NCBI GenBank assembly: GCA_963760375.1
Contig: CAVXCS010000005.1
Location: 744,001 to 808,000, forward strand
Direction: 5' to 3'
DNA from: Pelagihabitans sp963760375
GTDB taxonomy: Bacteria; Bacteroidota; Bacteroidia; Flavobacteriales; Flavobacteriaceae
Length of the DNA: 64,000 nt
Below are positions 16,535 to 25,723 of this stretch, piece by piece. The first letter of the stretch is position 1; the number at the start of each line of letters is the position of its first letter. Under the pieces are notes generated by a model. The model worked only from the letters and a program-made list of their open reading frames with translations. It made no database searches and was not told the DNA's origin. The translations under genes were made by a program, and so were the position numbers.

Positions 16535-17494
16535 TCAGAGCTTTAGGATATAGAAGAACATGCCGCTATCTTTCTCGGCCAGGTAGCCATCACTGGAAAA
16601 AGGCTCCATGTCGGAAGCAGCGGTCTTACGGGCAACCCTTTCCCTATCGCGGAAGGGCGCGAAATGGACCCGCGTAGCACCCAGTACTTCGCATGCGGCC
16701 CCGGTCCACTGATTGGTCGCCGTGACCACCATATAGTCGAATCCCAGTTTTTGTAGGTGTTCCGCAGAGGCGATCACCAATTCGAAAGTATGGTCCTTCT
16801 GCAGCTCTGGAGATCGGGCCACCAAAAAATGCATGCCAACCTTGCCTTGTTCCCTTGCCTTTTGAAGGGCGGGATATTCTTGTTGCAGGGCTTGCATGGC
16901 AGTATGTTCTTGTGAATAAATGAGGTCCATGATCGGGTTTACGTGCACCAATACCGCCTCCAAAAAAGGATCTCCTTTTCTCATGGGAACCTCCTCGATG
17001 GGCACCGTGACATTGATGGCGGCCCCGATCACCTTCTTTTCAGTATTGAATATGGCCAGGGAAAGCCTTACAGTATCCTCATTGATTTTAATGCTGGCCA
17101 TGGGATCGCTGGCAGAGGTCAACGCAAACAGCCGTACGAACCAATAAAAAATGTTCTCGGTGGTCCAAGGGCCGAAAGGGGTGGTTCCCAAGGCATCTTT
17201 GTGTAAATGGCCCGATATGGAAACGGGGATATTGCGCGATGGATGTATATGCCGGTTCATGGGGTCGTTGACGGCGAAAGAGGCCGCCAACACCGCGGCC
17301 ATCTCCAATAATGTACCTGGATGTTCATTTTTGACGGGTACCGCCCTGTAGCGGTTGCTGCGGTATTGCGAGACCGAGTTGAAATTCGCCACGAGCAAGT
17401 TTTCGGGCAAGGGCTGAAGTCCCAATGCCTTGGTATCGGATGCGGCTGGGTATGCGCACCATGGTAAACTTTTCGGCTCGGTGGGTGTGGTCAT
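16535..17494 (-). CDS. Uncharacterised protein, possible acetyltransferase-like C-terminal half
   Basis: 319 residues without signal peptide or membrane span. The first half includes AAVLAASFAVNDPMNRHI and a central LSLAIFNTEKKVIGAAINV strand-turn-strand. The second half includes HFLVARSPELQKDHTFELVIASAEHL and NQWTGAACEVLGATRVHFAPFRDR. The latter order (beta strand, helix, AACEVLGA loop) resembles a GNAT fold, but the usual acetyl-CoA loop is not clear, so this is a weak suggestion. It precedes an APC permease with a two-base gap and probably works with it. Confidence 0.65.
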   Translation of the reverse strand: MTTPTEPKSLPWCAYPAASDTKALGLQPLPENLLVANFNSVSQYRSNRYRAVPVKNEHPGTLLEMAAVLAASFAVNDPMNRHIHPSRNIPVSISGHLHKDALGTTPFGPWTTENIFYWFVRLFALTSASDPMASIKINEDTVRLSLAIFNTEKKVIGAAINVTVPIEEVPMRKGDPFLEAVLVHVNPIMDLIYSQEHTAMQALQQEYPALQKAREQGKVGMHFLVARSPELQKDHTFELVIASAEHLQKLGFDYMVVTATNQWTGAACEVLGATRVHFAPFRDRERVARKTAASDMEPFSSDGYLAEKDSGMFFYILKL

Positions 17495-17832
17495 TTACAG
17501 AACAAGATAGACATTTTGAAAGTACACGGCAATAGGATTTTGTGGTTTGCCCCTTCGCATTTGTTAGTGCCTATCATTCAGTTCCTTGTGGAAGGCTTGG
17601 CGGGCCTCGAGCCCAATTACGCCAATAGCAGATTCAAGAGATTTCCCGATGTTAATTTCTATGGGCATTGACGAAAAAATTGCGGCATGTCAACGCTTGG
17701 TGAAATCTGGTCTACGTTATTGAATAAAGACATTTTCCATACCAAGCCTTGCCATCGGAGGCGGTTGTTCAATGGCCAAAAAGACCAAACGGATTAATCC
17801 ATATCTTTAAATCGAACCTAAAACCACATCCC
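17495..17832. other. Intergenic region without recognised genes
   Basis: About 340 bases between the divergent genes at 16535-17494 and nudK. No ORF worth calling, no clear terminator and no good TAnnTTTG box were seen. It must hold both promoters. Confidence 0.4.
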
Positions 17833-18417
17833 TTGAAGAACGATCGTATCAGAAATATCAAGAAAGATTTATTGTCCGACAACTGGTATACCCTCAACAA
17901 ATTTACCTTCGATTACCAAAAAGACGATGGCAGTTGGGAAACCCAACATCGGGAAGCCTATGATAGGGGCAATGGGGCGGCCATCCTGCTGTACAACAAG
18001 GCTAAAAGCACGGTGGTGCTCACCCGGCAATTCCGTATGCCCACTTATGTGAACGGCAATGCCGACGGGATGATGATCGAGGTCTGTGCCGGACTCCTGG
18101 ACGGGGACCATCCGGAGGACTGTATCCGCAAGGAAGTGGAGGAGGAGACCGGGTACCGCATCAATGACGTACAAAAAGTATTCGAAGTGTACATGTCGCC
18201 CGGCTCGGTAACGGAAATCCTTTATCTATTCGTCGGAGCCTACGAAGACCGGATGAAAGTGGGGGAAGGGGGCGGAGCTGAAGCCGAGACCGAAAATATA
18301 GAGGTGTTGGAATACCCTTTTGAAGTGGCCCTGCAAATGATGGGAAAGGGCGAGATATGCGATGCCAAAACGGTGATCCTTTTACAATATGCACAAGTGC
18401 ACCAGTTATTTAGTTAA
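17833..18417 (+). CDS. nudK: NUDIX hydrolase, GDP-mannose pyrophosphatase-like
   Basis: 194-residue cytosolic NUDIX enzyme closest to NudK, which hydrolyses GDP-mannose and other nucleoside diphosphate sugars. Matching segments are LLSDNWYTLNKFTFDYQ, YDRGNGAAILLYN, LTRQFRMPTYVNGNADG, the Nudix box GLLDGDHPEDCIRKEVEEETGY and YMSPGSVTEILYLFVG. The frame has no ATG before the conserved region. The TTG at 17833 gives the N-terminus expected for NudK, while the frame upstream to 17749 encodes non-conserved residues. Followed by msrA after 21 bases. Confidence 0.9.
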   Translation: MKNDRIRNIKKDLLSDNWYTLNKFTFDYQKDDGSWETQHREAYDRGNGAAILLYNKAKSTVVLTRQFRMPTYVNGNADGMMIEVCAGLLDGDHPEDCIRKEVEEETGYRINDVQKVFEVYMSPGSVTEILYLFVGAYEDRMKVGEGGGAEAETENIEVLEYPFEVALQMMGKGEICDAKTVILLQYAQVHQLFS

Positions 18418-18438
18418 TATTTTTACGACCAAATCGCT

Positions 18439-18948
18439 ATGGTAGCTGTGAAGGAAATCGGTTTGGGCGGGGGCTGCCACTGGTGTACCGAAGCGGTCTT
18501 TCAATCCCTGCAAGGCGTGCTTAACGTCAAACAGGGTTTTGTGGCCTCCGAAGTGCCGCATGATGCTTTTTCGGAAGGGGTGATCGTTGCCTATGCCCCA
18601 GGCGAAATTGCCCTCTACGATTTGGTGTTGATTCATTTAATGACCCATGATAGTACTGCTTGGCATGGCATGCGTCCAAAATACCGATCTGCCATTTATA
18701 CTTTCGAAGAGAAAGACGAACAGCTATTGAAACAAATGTGGCATGGGCTGCAAGAGGAGTTCAAAGCACCCTTGGTCACGGTTGTGCTTCCATTTAGGGC
18801 TTTTCGGCCTTCCGAAACCAGGTTCCAAAACTATTACTTAACCGACCCCGGAAGACCTTTTTGCAAAAGGTACATCGACCCTAAACTGCAGTTGCTCCGG
18901 CAAAAATTTGTCAAGCAGGTGGAGACTACCTCCCAAAAGGCTCAATAG
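18439..18948 (+). CDS. msrA: Peptide methionine sulfoxide reductase A
   Basis: Repairs methionine-S-sulfoxide in proteins. The signature GGGCHWCTEAVF is at residues 10-21, with C13 as catalytic Cys; His replaces the common Phe of GCFWC. The 169 residues match short MsrA proteins, and no fused MsrB domain is seen. It is in a likely operon with nudK. The last seven bases overlap the 3' end of the convergent carboxypeptidase gene. Confidence 0.9.
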   Translation: MVAVKEIGLGGGCHWCTEAVFQSLQGVLNVKQGFVASEVPHDAFSEGVIVAYAPGEIALYDLVLIHLMTHDSTAWHGMRPKYRSAIYTFEEKDEQLLKQMWHGLQEEFKAPLVTVVLPFRAFRPSETRFQNYYLTDPGRPFCKRYIDPKLQLLRQKFVKQVETTSQKAQ

Positions 18949-20210
18949 TGATCGCGCATCGCCTCAAAAATATCCTGCATCTTGGCTTTGATTTCGCCCG
19001 AAGGCTGCACGAAGTGGTTGTTCATAAAGCTAAAAATCAAGATCTTCCCCGATTTTGTTTTTAGGTATCCGCTTAAACTGTAGTTGTTGCCCAAACTGCC
19101 CGATTTGGCAAAAATGTAGGGCGCCTCGGCACCGACATACCAGTTCTCGAGGGTACCGCTGACCCCGCCCGCGGGAAAGAGCCCGAACAGGCGGTCTTGG
19201 GGCAGTTCTTGATACATTTTGTAGAGTACGTGTACCATCGACTCCGGTGTGAACAGGTTGTAACGCGATAATCCCGACCCATCGACCCATCGTGGGGGCT
19301 GCTTCAGATCGGCCAGGCGGTTTTTGAGCATATGGGCCTGTGCTTTGGCACCATCGAGGGTGTCGGTGAGGGTGGAGGAGGCCAGGACCAACAATTGTTC
19401 GGCCAGGAAATTATCGCTTTCCCACATCATTCTTTGATATACCGAATCGGTGGCCATACCGTATAATGTGCTTTTCTCGCCGTCGGGAAAGCGATCGGTG
19501 ATGGAAATCTTTTGATCCAGTGCCGCCTCGAGCAATTTACGGGTCAAGGCGCTTTCGGTCTTAAAGGGAATTTCGATGGTGTCGGTCCTGCTCGACGCAT
19601 AGTAGAAAACATTGTCCTCAGCCTCACGGTTGATCTCAGCGTCCAGGTTAACCACCCGATCCTTGAAAAAGGAAGGGACCGCTATCAGGGAATCGTTTTG
19701 GTACAGGGTAAGTACGTTGCCATACAGGGGCAATCCACCGCGCTCTACCTGGTAGTAATCCCCATAATCGTCCCAGGCCCAACCTGGACCATATTTCCCC
19801 GCTAGGAAATTGTTGTTGTACCAGGCAATATGTTGGTTTCCCTTTAAGAAGCCGAGCACCGTACTGTCCTTGAAATAAGTATGAAGCTGGGTGGGATCCC
19901 CGGTGCCCTGCACATAAAGGGTGTCATTTTGGATCAGATACTTGAGGACAGGGACGCGATTCGGCAAAAGACTCAAGCCCGTATAGAGGGTGAAGATTTT
20001 AGTATTGCTGGCCGGGGTGAAGTATTTTGCACCGTTGTGATCATAGATCGTATCACGGGTTTCCGCCGCTATCACGAACAGTCCCGTAAATTGGTTTTGA
20101 AAGGTTTCGTTTTGCAAAACGGTACGGATCACTTTTACCGTTCGTCGATGTTTTGTGGCCGTACATCCGATTAGTGCCAAGAAAATAAGCGCCACAACGA
20201 TGTTTTTCAT
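18942..20210 (-). CDS. dacB: D-alanyl-D-alanine carboxypeptidase (peptidase S13/PBP4-like) lipoprotein
   Basis: 422 residues. Lipobox in the N-terminal signal (FLALIGC). The three serine penicillin-binding motifs are present: SxxK in PASNTKIF (S68, K71), SxN-type SGLSRYN, and KSG in FAKSGSLGNN in place of KTG. Such enzymes trim or cleave peptidoglycan cross-links in the periplasm. The S13 family often has an inserted domain between SxxK and SxN, and the long spacing here fits that. Confidence 0.9.
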   Translation of the reverse strand: MKNIVVALIFLALIGCTATKHRRTVKVIRTVLQNETFQNQFTGLFVIAAETRDTIYDHNGAKYFTPASNTKIFTLYTGLSLLPNRVPVLKYLIQNDTLYVQGTGDPTQLHTYFKDSTVLGFLKGNQHIAWYNNNFLAGKYGPGWAWDDYGDYYQVERGGLPLYGNVLTLYQNDSLIAVPSFFKDRVVNLDAEINREAEDNVFYYASSRTDTIEIPFKTESALTRKLLEAALDQKISITDRFPDGEKSTLYGMATDSVYQRMMWESDNFLAEQLLVLASSTLTDTLDGAKAQAHMLKNRLADLKQPPRWVDGSGLSRYNLFTPESMVHVLYKMYQELPQDRLFGLFPAGGVSGTLENWYVGAEAPYIFAKSGSLGNNYSLSGYLKTKSGKILIFSFMNNHFVQPSGEIKAKMQDIFEAMRDHY

Positions 20211-20356
20211 GAATGTAGAAAAAAAAATTAATGAAGGCTAAGGGCCGTAATCAATGGACTTCAGCGAAATTAGTTAATTTTTAACTTATCGGTAACAATA
20301 AAAACTTCCAATTAATGGTTAACTTAGTATCACAACCTAATTAAACATTTTGACAT

Positions 20357-20554
20357 ATGGCAAGAGCTATGCTGGAGTATACCAAAACGGTACTCCAAAA
20401 AGTTAGTTTTGACGTAAAATTGTTTTGCAAAGAGGTAAAAAAAGCGGTCGAGCGACTCTTACCGGAAGAAGTCGAAGAACTGAAACTCTGGTTGAGACAG
20501 TTCTTGAACGACAAACCAGAACTACAAGAAAGTTTGATTTATTTAAGAGCATAA
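20357..20554 (+). CDS. Small conserved-looking hypothetical protein
   Basis: 65 residues, basic N-terminal half and acidic C-terminal half (LLPEEVEELKLWLRQFL), predicted helical, with no signal peptide. It has its own upstream AT-rich region and ends directly before a bidirectional terminator, which supports it as a real gene. I do not recognise a family. Confidence 0.7.
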   Translation: MARAMLEYTKTVLQKVSFDVKLFCKEVKKAVERLLPEEVEELKLWLRQFLNDKPELQESLIYLRA

Positions 20555-20557
20555 TAG

Positions 20558-20586
20558 AAAAAGCCACTTTTAAAGTGGCTTTTTTA
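20558..20586. terminator. Bidirectional terminator between the 65-aa gene and oxyR
   Basis: AAAAAGCCACTT and AAGTGGCTTTTT pair with a three- to four-base loop. Both flanks are T-runs on the outgoing strand, so it can end both convergent genes. The oxyR stop codon (20586-20584) overlaps its edge. Confidence 0.85.
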
Positions 20587-21525
20587 TTTTTTGTTCAATG
20601 GACTGATGATCTTCACGTCCTGAAAGGCTATTGCACCCCTGACCACACTTGAAATAACATCCTTTAAAGCTTCGGTGATCTGTATTTTCAGTTCACTTTT
20701 ATGGTAGATCATACTCACCTCCCTGGCCGGTGACGGTTCATGGAAATATTTCAAATTCTTCCTTTTTTCATCGTCGAGCTCCAAGGTGTTCAAATAAGGG
20801 AGCAGGGTCATGCCCAGCCCTTCATTGGCAAGGTTCACCAAGGTCTCAAAACTACCGCTTTGCAGTTTAAAGTGTTCTTCGTTCAAATTTTTAGGGGCCT
20901 TGCATAGGTTGATGACCCCATCGCGGAAACAATGCCCGTCCTGCAACAACAGAATATCATTGATATCGAGGTCGGTCGGGGATAATTTGGCGATATTGGC
21001 CAGTCGGTGATTCCTGGGCACATAACCTACAAAAGGCTCGTAATACAAAGGGCGTTCTTTGATGAATTCAATCTCCAGGGGGGTGGCGGCAATGGCGGCA
21101 TCGAGATGGCCATCCTGGATGTTCCTGATCATTTGCTCGGTACTCTGTTCCTTGATGATCAGGTTTACCTTGGGATATCGATTGATGAACGTTTTCAGGA
21201 ACATCGGCAATAAGGTGGGCATGACGGTGGGAATGATGCCCAAGGTAAAATCCCCGCCTATAAAGCCCTTTTCTTGATCTACGATGTCTTTGATGCGCTC
21301 GGCTTCATTGACAATGTTTTTGGCCTGGGCAACAATTTTCTTGCCCACCTCGGTAATCCCGATCGGTTTTTTGCCACGGTCAAAGATCAGAATGTCCAGC
21401 TCATCCTCCAATTTCTGCACCTGCATGCTCAGGGTAGGTTGGGTGACGAAGCTTTTCTCTGCGGCCAAGGTGAAATTTTGGTATTCCGCGACCGCCAAAA
21501 CATATTGCAATTGGGTAATCGTCAT
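20584..21525 (-). CDS. oxyR: LysR-family peroxide sensor OxyR
   Basis: 313-residue LysR regulator. The N-terminal winged helix covers residues 1-60 (FTLAAEKSFVTQPTLSMQVQKLE). The redox pair is in DGHCFRDGVINLC at C199 and C208, the same positions as in E. coli OxyR, so disulfide switching by peroxide is expected. It is divergent from dps, a classic OxyR target, with a shared 100-base intergenic region. Confidence 0.95.
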   Translation of the reverse strand: MTITQLQYVLAVAEYQNFTLAAEKSFVTQPTLSMQVQKLEDELDILIFDRGKKPIGITEVGKKIVAQAKNIVNEAERIKDIVDQEKGFIGGDFTLGIIPTVMPTLLPMFLKTFINRYPKVNLIIKEQSTEQMIRNIQDGHLDAAIAATPLEIEFIKERPLYYEPFVGYVPRNHRLANIAKLSPTDLDINDILLLQDGHCFRDGVINLCKAPKNLNEEHFKLQSGSFETLVNLANEGLGMTLLPYLNTLELDDEKRKNLKYFHEPSPAREVSMIYHKSELKIQITEALKDVISSVVRGAIAFQDVKIISPLNKK

Positions 21526-21625
21526 GCTCTTTTTTGAATATGTAAAATTAATAAAACCATCAATAAAACCTATGATAATGCATATATATATTTTGTAAAT
21601 TTATAGTGAATTTAAATCAAGAAAC
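21526..21625. promoter_or_regulatory. oxyR-dps divergent promoter region
   Basis: Very AT-rich 100-base region between the two start codons. CATATATATATTTTGTAAAT at 21580-21599 is near a -7 element for dps, but the spacing inside the box is one base off the TAnnTTTG consensus. No unambiguous OxyR box was identified. Regulation of dps by OxyR is inferred from gene arrangement. Confidence 0.45.
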
Positions 21626-22105
21626 ATGGAAATGAACAGTATAGGGCTCGATCCTAAAAAATCAAAAGTAATAAGCGCCGATCTGAATACGCTATTGGCC
21701 AACTTTCAACGATACTATCAAAGTTTAAGGGGTATTCATTGGAACATCAAGGGCAAACGATTTTTCGACCTTCACCTGAAATTCGAAGAACTGTATACCG
21801 ATGCCAACCTTAAGGTGGATCTCATCGCCGAACGCATCCTAACCCTGGGCGGGGTGCCACAACATACCTTTGAAGATTATATAAAGAATTCGAAGGTGCC
21901 GGTGGGGAAGAACATCACCCTTGATGAGCACGCCATTCGGCTTATCGTCGATTCGCTAAAGGAACTGCTCGTCATCGAGCGCCGCATCCTGGATGCTTCA
22001 GCGGAAGCCCACGACGAGGGTACCAATTCTATGATGAGCGACTTTATTACCGAACAGGAAAAAACCGTTTGGATGATGAAGGCCTGGTTGGCGGAAGAAA
22101 TTTAA
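21626..22105 (+). CDS. dps: Dps family ferritin-like protein
   Basis: 159-residue mini-ferritin that oxidises and stores iron and protects DNA from peroxide. The ferroxidase signature is in YYQSLRGIHWNIKGKRFFDL (the IHWN His) and in HLKFEELYTD. Start choices are ATG 21626 or 21632. It is followed by a strong terminator. The divergent oxyR gene implies peroxide control. Confidence 0.94.
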   Translation: MEMNSIGLDPKKSKVISADLNTLLANFQRYYQSLRGIHWNIKGKRFFDLHLKFEELYTDANLKVDLIAERILTLGGVPQHTFEDYIKNSKVPVGKNITLDEHAIRLIVDSLKELLVIERRILDASAEAHDEGTNSMMSDFITEQEKTVWMMKAWLAEEI

Positions 22106-22152
22106 GCCCATGACCGGCTACCCAATAAGTTTCATTGGTTAGTAGACCTAAG

Positions 22153-22204
22153 GCGCGGCGACAAGCATCCCCTATTGGGAAACTTGTCGCCGCGCATTTT
22201 TTTT
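22153..22204 (+). terminator. Terminator downstream of dps
   Basis: Perfect 13-base stem GCGCGGCGACAAG / CTTGTCGCCGCGC with a 17-base loop, followed by ATTTTTTTT. Orientation fits dps. Confidence 0.92.
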
Positions 22205-22210
22205 ACCGAT

Positions 22211-22633
22211 TTAAAATCTTAACCGGAAGTTCAGGGCTTCCCCGCCCACATCAAATTTGGCCCCTTCAAAGGTAGGAGGCCCCATTCTCATGTTATCCCC
22301 GCTGGTCGCATAACTTTCCAAGGGCATGCCGTTGGCATCCATATCCATTTGATGATTGTCGTTTTCGTCGTGCATTACCATGATGGCATAGCTGCCCGGT
22401 GGTACGTTGCTGAAAATGAGCTCAACTTCCCCGGCTTGGGCCGCTTTGGTATCCCCTGCGACCCCGCTGCCTTTCATAAAGGTCTCCTTGGAATGCAAAG
22501 ATCCCAAAACGGTGCCCTCATTCGAAAGTACGTTTTCGATAATAACGGTGACGGTCACCCCTTCTTCCGTTTGCGCGGAAACCCAAAGTCCGCTTAGCAA
22601 TAGTCCCAATAGTACCAGTCTTGATTTTTTCAT
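22211..22633 (-). CDS. DUF2141 secreted protein
   Basis: 140-residue protein with a signal peptide (KSRLVLLGLLLSGLWVSAQ) and the DUF2141 pattern: VTVIIENVLSNEGTVLGSL, FSNVPPGSYAIMVMHDEN, MGMPLESYATSG-type ending with GPPTFEGAKF. The ATG at 22633 opens the signal peptide; the longer frame to 22774 adds non-conserved residues. Exported, function unknown. Divergent from the TonB receptor gene. Confidence 0.85.
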   Translation of the reverse strand: MKKSRLVLLGLLLSGLWVSAQTEEGVTVTVIIENVLSNEGTVLGSLHSKETFMKGSGVAGDTKAAQAGEVELIFSNVPPGSYAIMVMHDENDNHQMDMDANGMPLESYATSGDNMRMGPPTFEGAKFDVGGEALNFRLRF

Positions 22634-22866
22634 GATATTTTTTTTATGGTTTATGATGTGACAAAGATGAAGCGTAAGGGCGTTCTGCCCAAAATGGAAC
22701 GACCGAACTGTAAGAATCCGTGACCGAACCGTGACCCTGTTACAAGTATACAGTTCGCCCCTTAAAATCCACAACTGGGTCAGCCGTTTTTTTTTATGCG
22801 GCGATGGTCTCCCAATTTTGTGCCGTACAAACCGTATTTCTTTACCATCATTACAAACAAACGGCC

Positions 22867-25031
22867 ATGATCAAAATGTTCTTTTTTTCGGTATTCCTTT
22901 TTTGCCAGCACACCATATTTTCCCAATCCTTCATTTCGGGCAAGGTCACCGACGCTGCCGGCATGGCAGTGGGCGGGGCCAATGTATATTTGGAGGGCAC
23001 CTATGATGGTGCCTCCACTGCCGAAGACGGCAGCTTTACCTTCGAAACAAGCGAAACGGGAATCCAAATGTTGGTGGTTTCCATGATTTCCTATGAAACC
23101 CATCGGATAACCGCCGAGGTGGATACATTTTCCGCGTCTTCAAATCGTATTAAGGGAAGCGGTCAACCAACTGAGCGGGGTCACCCTCACCGCGGGTACA
23201 TTCGAAGCGGGCGACAATACCAAGGTTGCTGTCCTAAAACCTTTGGACATCGTAACCACCGCAGGTGCAGCAGGCGACTTTGTGGCCGCGCTGCAGACCT
23301 TGCCGGGTACTTCCACCGTGAACGAGGACGGCCGTTTGTTCGTCCGTGGGGGCGGGGCGGAGGAAACCCAGGTTTTCATTGATGGCATGCGCGTTTTCCA
23401 GCCCTTCAATGCCACGGCCAACAACATTCCCACCCGTGGCCGATTTTCACCGTTTTTGTTCAAGGGCATTACCTTCAGTACAGGGGGCTATTCGGCCGAA
23501 TATGGGCAGGCACTGTCTTCCGTACTCTTGTTGAATACCACCGACCTGCCCGATCAGGAGCAGTCAGACATCTCTTTAATGTCGGTGGGCGGGGGGCTGG
23601 GGCACACCGAAATTTGGGGCGGGGAATCCTTGAGCCTCAACACCTCCTATATCAACCTGGCCCCTTACCAACGCCTGGTCCCGAACGATCAGGGCACGGC
23701 ATGGAACAGGCCCTACGAATCGATTTCAGGGGAAGCGGTATTTCGGAGCAAGGGAGAAAACAGCATCTTTAAACTGTATGGCGGGTTCAACCATGCGAAT
23801 CTTGACCTGGCGCAGGAAGACATCAATGCCCCAAATCTGGTGGATTTTCGCCTTAAAAACAATAACCTGTACGCCAATGCCTCCTATCGGTATTTTTTAA
23901 AGGATCATTGGACCTTAGGCCTTGGCGGAAGTCTCTCATCTGATCGCAATCGCATCGGTATCGGCCGGGATTCCATCAATACCCGTGAAACCGCCACCCA
24001 TCTCAAAGTGAAGTTGGGGAAGCAGTTCAACAACAGATTTCGATGGGAATTGGGCGCCGAGCACTTCCTAATCGACTATCGTGATGATTATCGGGCGATC
24101 AGCGGTTTATCCGTAAAGGGGGAAGCCATTGACCAAATAAGTGCGGCATTTACCGAAGCCGATCTATTTTTCGGCGATCGGTTGGCGGTGAAAATAGGGG
24201 TAAGGGCCGAGCGGTCCACCTTGTTGCGGGAAGCCAGTCTGGCCCCCCGGGTTTCCCTGGCCTATAAAAGCAGCGATAAGGGGCAGTTCTCCCTCGCTTT
24301 TGGAACCTTTTACCAAAATCCGTTGCACGACTATGTGAAATACGATCCCGATCTGAAGATGGAAAAAACCACCCACTTTATCCTGAATTACCAACATACC
24401 GATGATGGGACCACTTTCCGGGCCGAGGCCTATTTTAAGGATTATGGGAATTTGGTCAAGTATGATACCGAGGTGCCACGCTTCGATTCAAATTTCAATA
24501 ACCTTGGCTACGGAACTGCCAAAGGGATCGATATTTTTTGGAGGGATAATAAAAACATCAAAAATCTGGACTATTGGGTCTCCTATTCCTTTTTGGATAC
24601 CGAACGCGATTTTAGAAACTTCAGGAACCGAGCTACCCCCCAATTTGCCGCAGGGCATAATTTCTCGTTGGTGACCAAATATTGGATCAACGACTGGCGT
24701 TCCCAGGTGGGATTCTCCTATAATTTTGCATCGGGACGGCCCTATGACGATCCCAATTCCCCTGATTTCATGGCCGCAAAAACAAAGGCCTATAACAATT
24801 TGAGCATCAATTGGGCCTATTTGCTGTCCCCGCAAAAGATCTTGTATTTCTCGGTCAGCAACGTGGCGGCTTTCAGGAACGTGAATGGCTATCAATATGC
24901 AGACTACTCCCAATGCGAACGGAGTCTTCGATAGACGTGCCATTCGCCCCACGGCCGACACCTTTTTCTTTGTCGGGTTTTTCTGGACGATCAGCCAGGA
25001 CAAGAGCAGCAATCAGCTCGATAATCTTTGA
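22867..25031 (+). pseudogene. TonB-dependent receptor with carboxypeptidase-like N-terminal domain, two frameshifts
   Basis: Outer-membrane transporter. It has a signal peptide (FFFSVFLFCQHTIFSQ), a carboxypeptidase-regulatory-like domain (GKVTDAAGMAVGGANVYLEG) at residues 18-95, a plug (GAAGDFVAALQTLPGT, RLFVRGGGAEETQVFIDG) and a beta-barrel. The frame breaks twice. The first is near a TTTT run at 23128-23131, after which the next frame continues as LQIVLREAVNQLSGVTLTAG. The second is near 24902-24906, after which the third frame continues as NANGVFDRRAIRPTADTF and ends SSNQLDNL at 25029-25031. Each is explained by one extra base. With both removed the protein is about 720 residues and complete. 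No SusD gene is adjacent, so it is probably not a SusC-type glycan importer. Confidence 0.82.
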
Positions 25032-25060
25032 TCATCGCAGCTAAGCGCGCGGGCTTCCCA

Positions 25061-25483
25061 TTACTTCTGCATTTTCAAATAGTAGTCGGCCGAATGTTTG
25101 CCCGACCCATAGAACAGAAAGAATATGCAGACCAGGAAAGTGACAGATGCCAGGATGAGGTTGGTCGTGTTCATTTCGCCCAGGAAGTTCACCAGGATCG
25201 CACCGATCAAAATGGGCAGTTGCGCCAGCACGGCCCAACGGGTCAGCAAACCGATGACGATCAAAAAGCCCCCTACAAAATGCGCCGGTACGATATAATG
25301 CAAGATGAACATCCCACCTGGAAGGTCTTCAAAGGGCTTTGTCATTTCGGCCATTTGGGCATGGTCAGACATGATATCGATGCCTTTGATAAAAAGAAAA
25401 ACGCCCAAGGCGGCCCTTACAAGATCTAAGGGGTAATAGGTGTGGGCATTGGCCCATTTGTTTAATGATTTGATTGTTGCCAT
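25061..25483 (-). CDS. DoxX family membrane protein
   Basis: 140 residues with four hydrophobic segments and the DoxX pattern: DLVRAALGVFLFIKGIDIM, HYIVPAHFVGGFLIVIGLLTRWAVLAQ, and a final GSGKHSADY. Inner-membrane protein; relatives take part in redox or stress functions, but the role here is unknown. It is convergent with the TonB receptor gene. Confidence 0.88.
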   Translation of the reverse strand: MATIKSLNKWANAHTYYPLDLVRAALGVFLFIKGIDIMSDHAQMAEMTKPFEDLPGGMFILHYIVPAHFVGGFLIVIGLLTRWAVLAQLPILIGAILVNFLGEMNTTNLILASVTFLVCIFFLFYGSGKHSADYYLKMQK

Positions 25484-25723
25484 GACTTAGAAATTATCCG
25501 TTACGCTCATTAAGTTACTCATATTTAGCGATATAAAAAAGTAAATTTGGGCCGGATCGACTTGGGAAGCATCAACAAAAGACCTTCCCAAAGGCCCTTT
25601 ATGTTGTATGGATAGAAAGGTCGGGAAACTTGTACAGTACTCTATTGGGCGTTTCGACCCGCTGATGAACATCTTTCCGCCAGGGCCAATCTTCAAAGGG
25701 ATGGCTTTTTGCTTCAATCCACT

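Noticed and set aside
22867..25031. SusC-type receptor of a polysaccharide utilisation locus
   Set aside because: No SusD gene or glycan enzymes are adjacent, and the reconstructed length of about 720 residues is short for SusC.
25487..25717. 76-codon minus-strand ORF between DoxX and CIA30 genes
   Set aside because: No motif and low-quality composition; the 240-base gap appears to hold only regulatory sequence.
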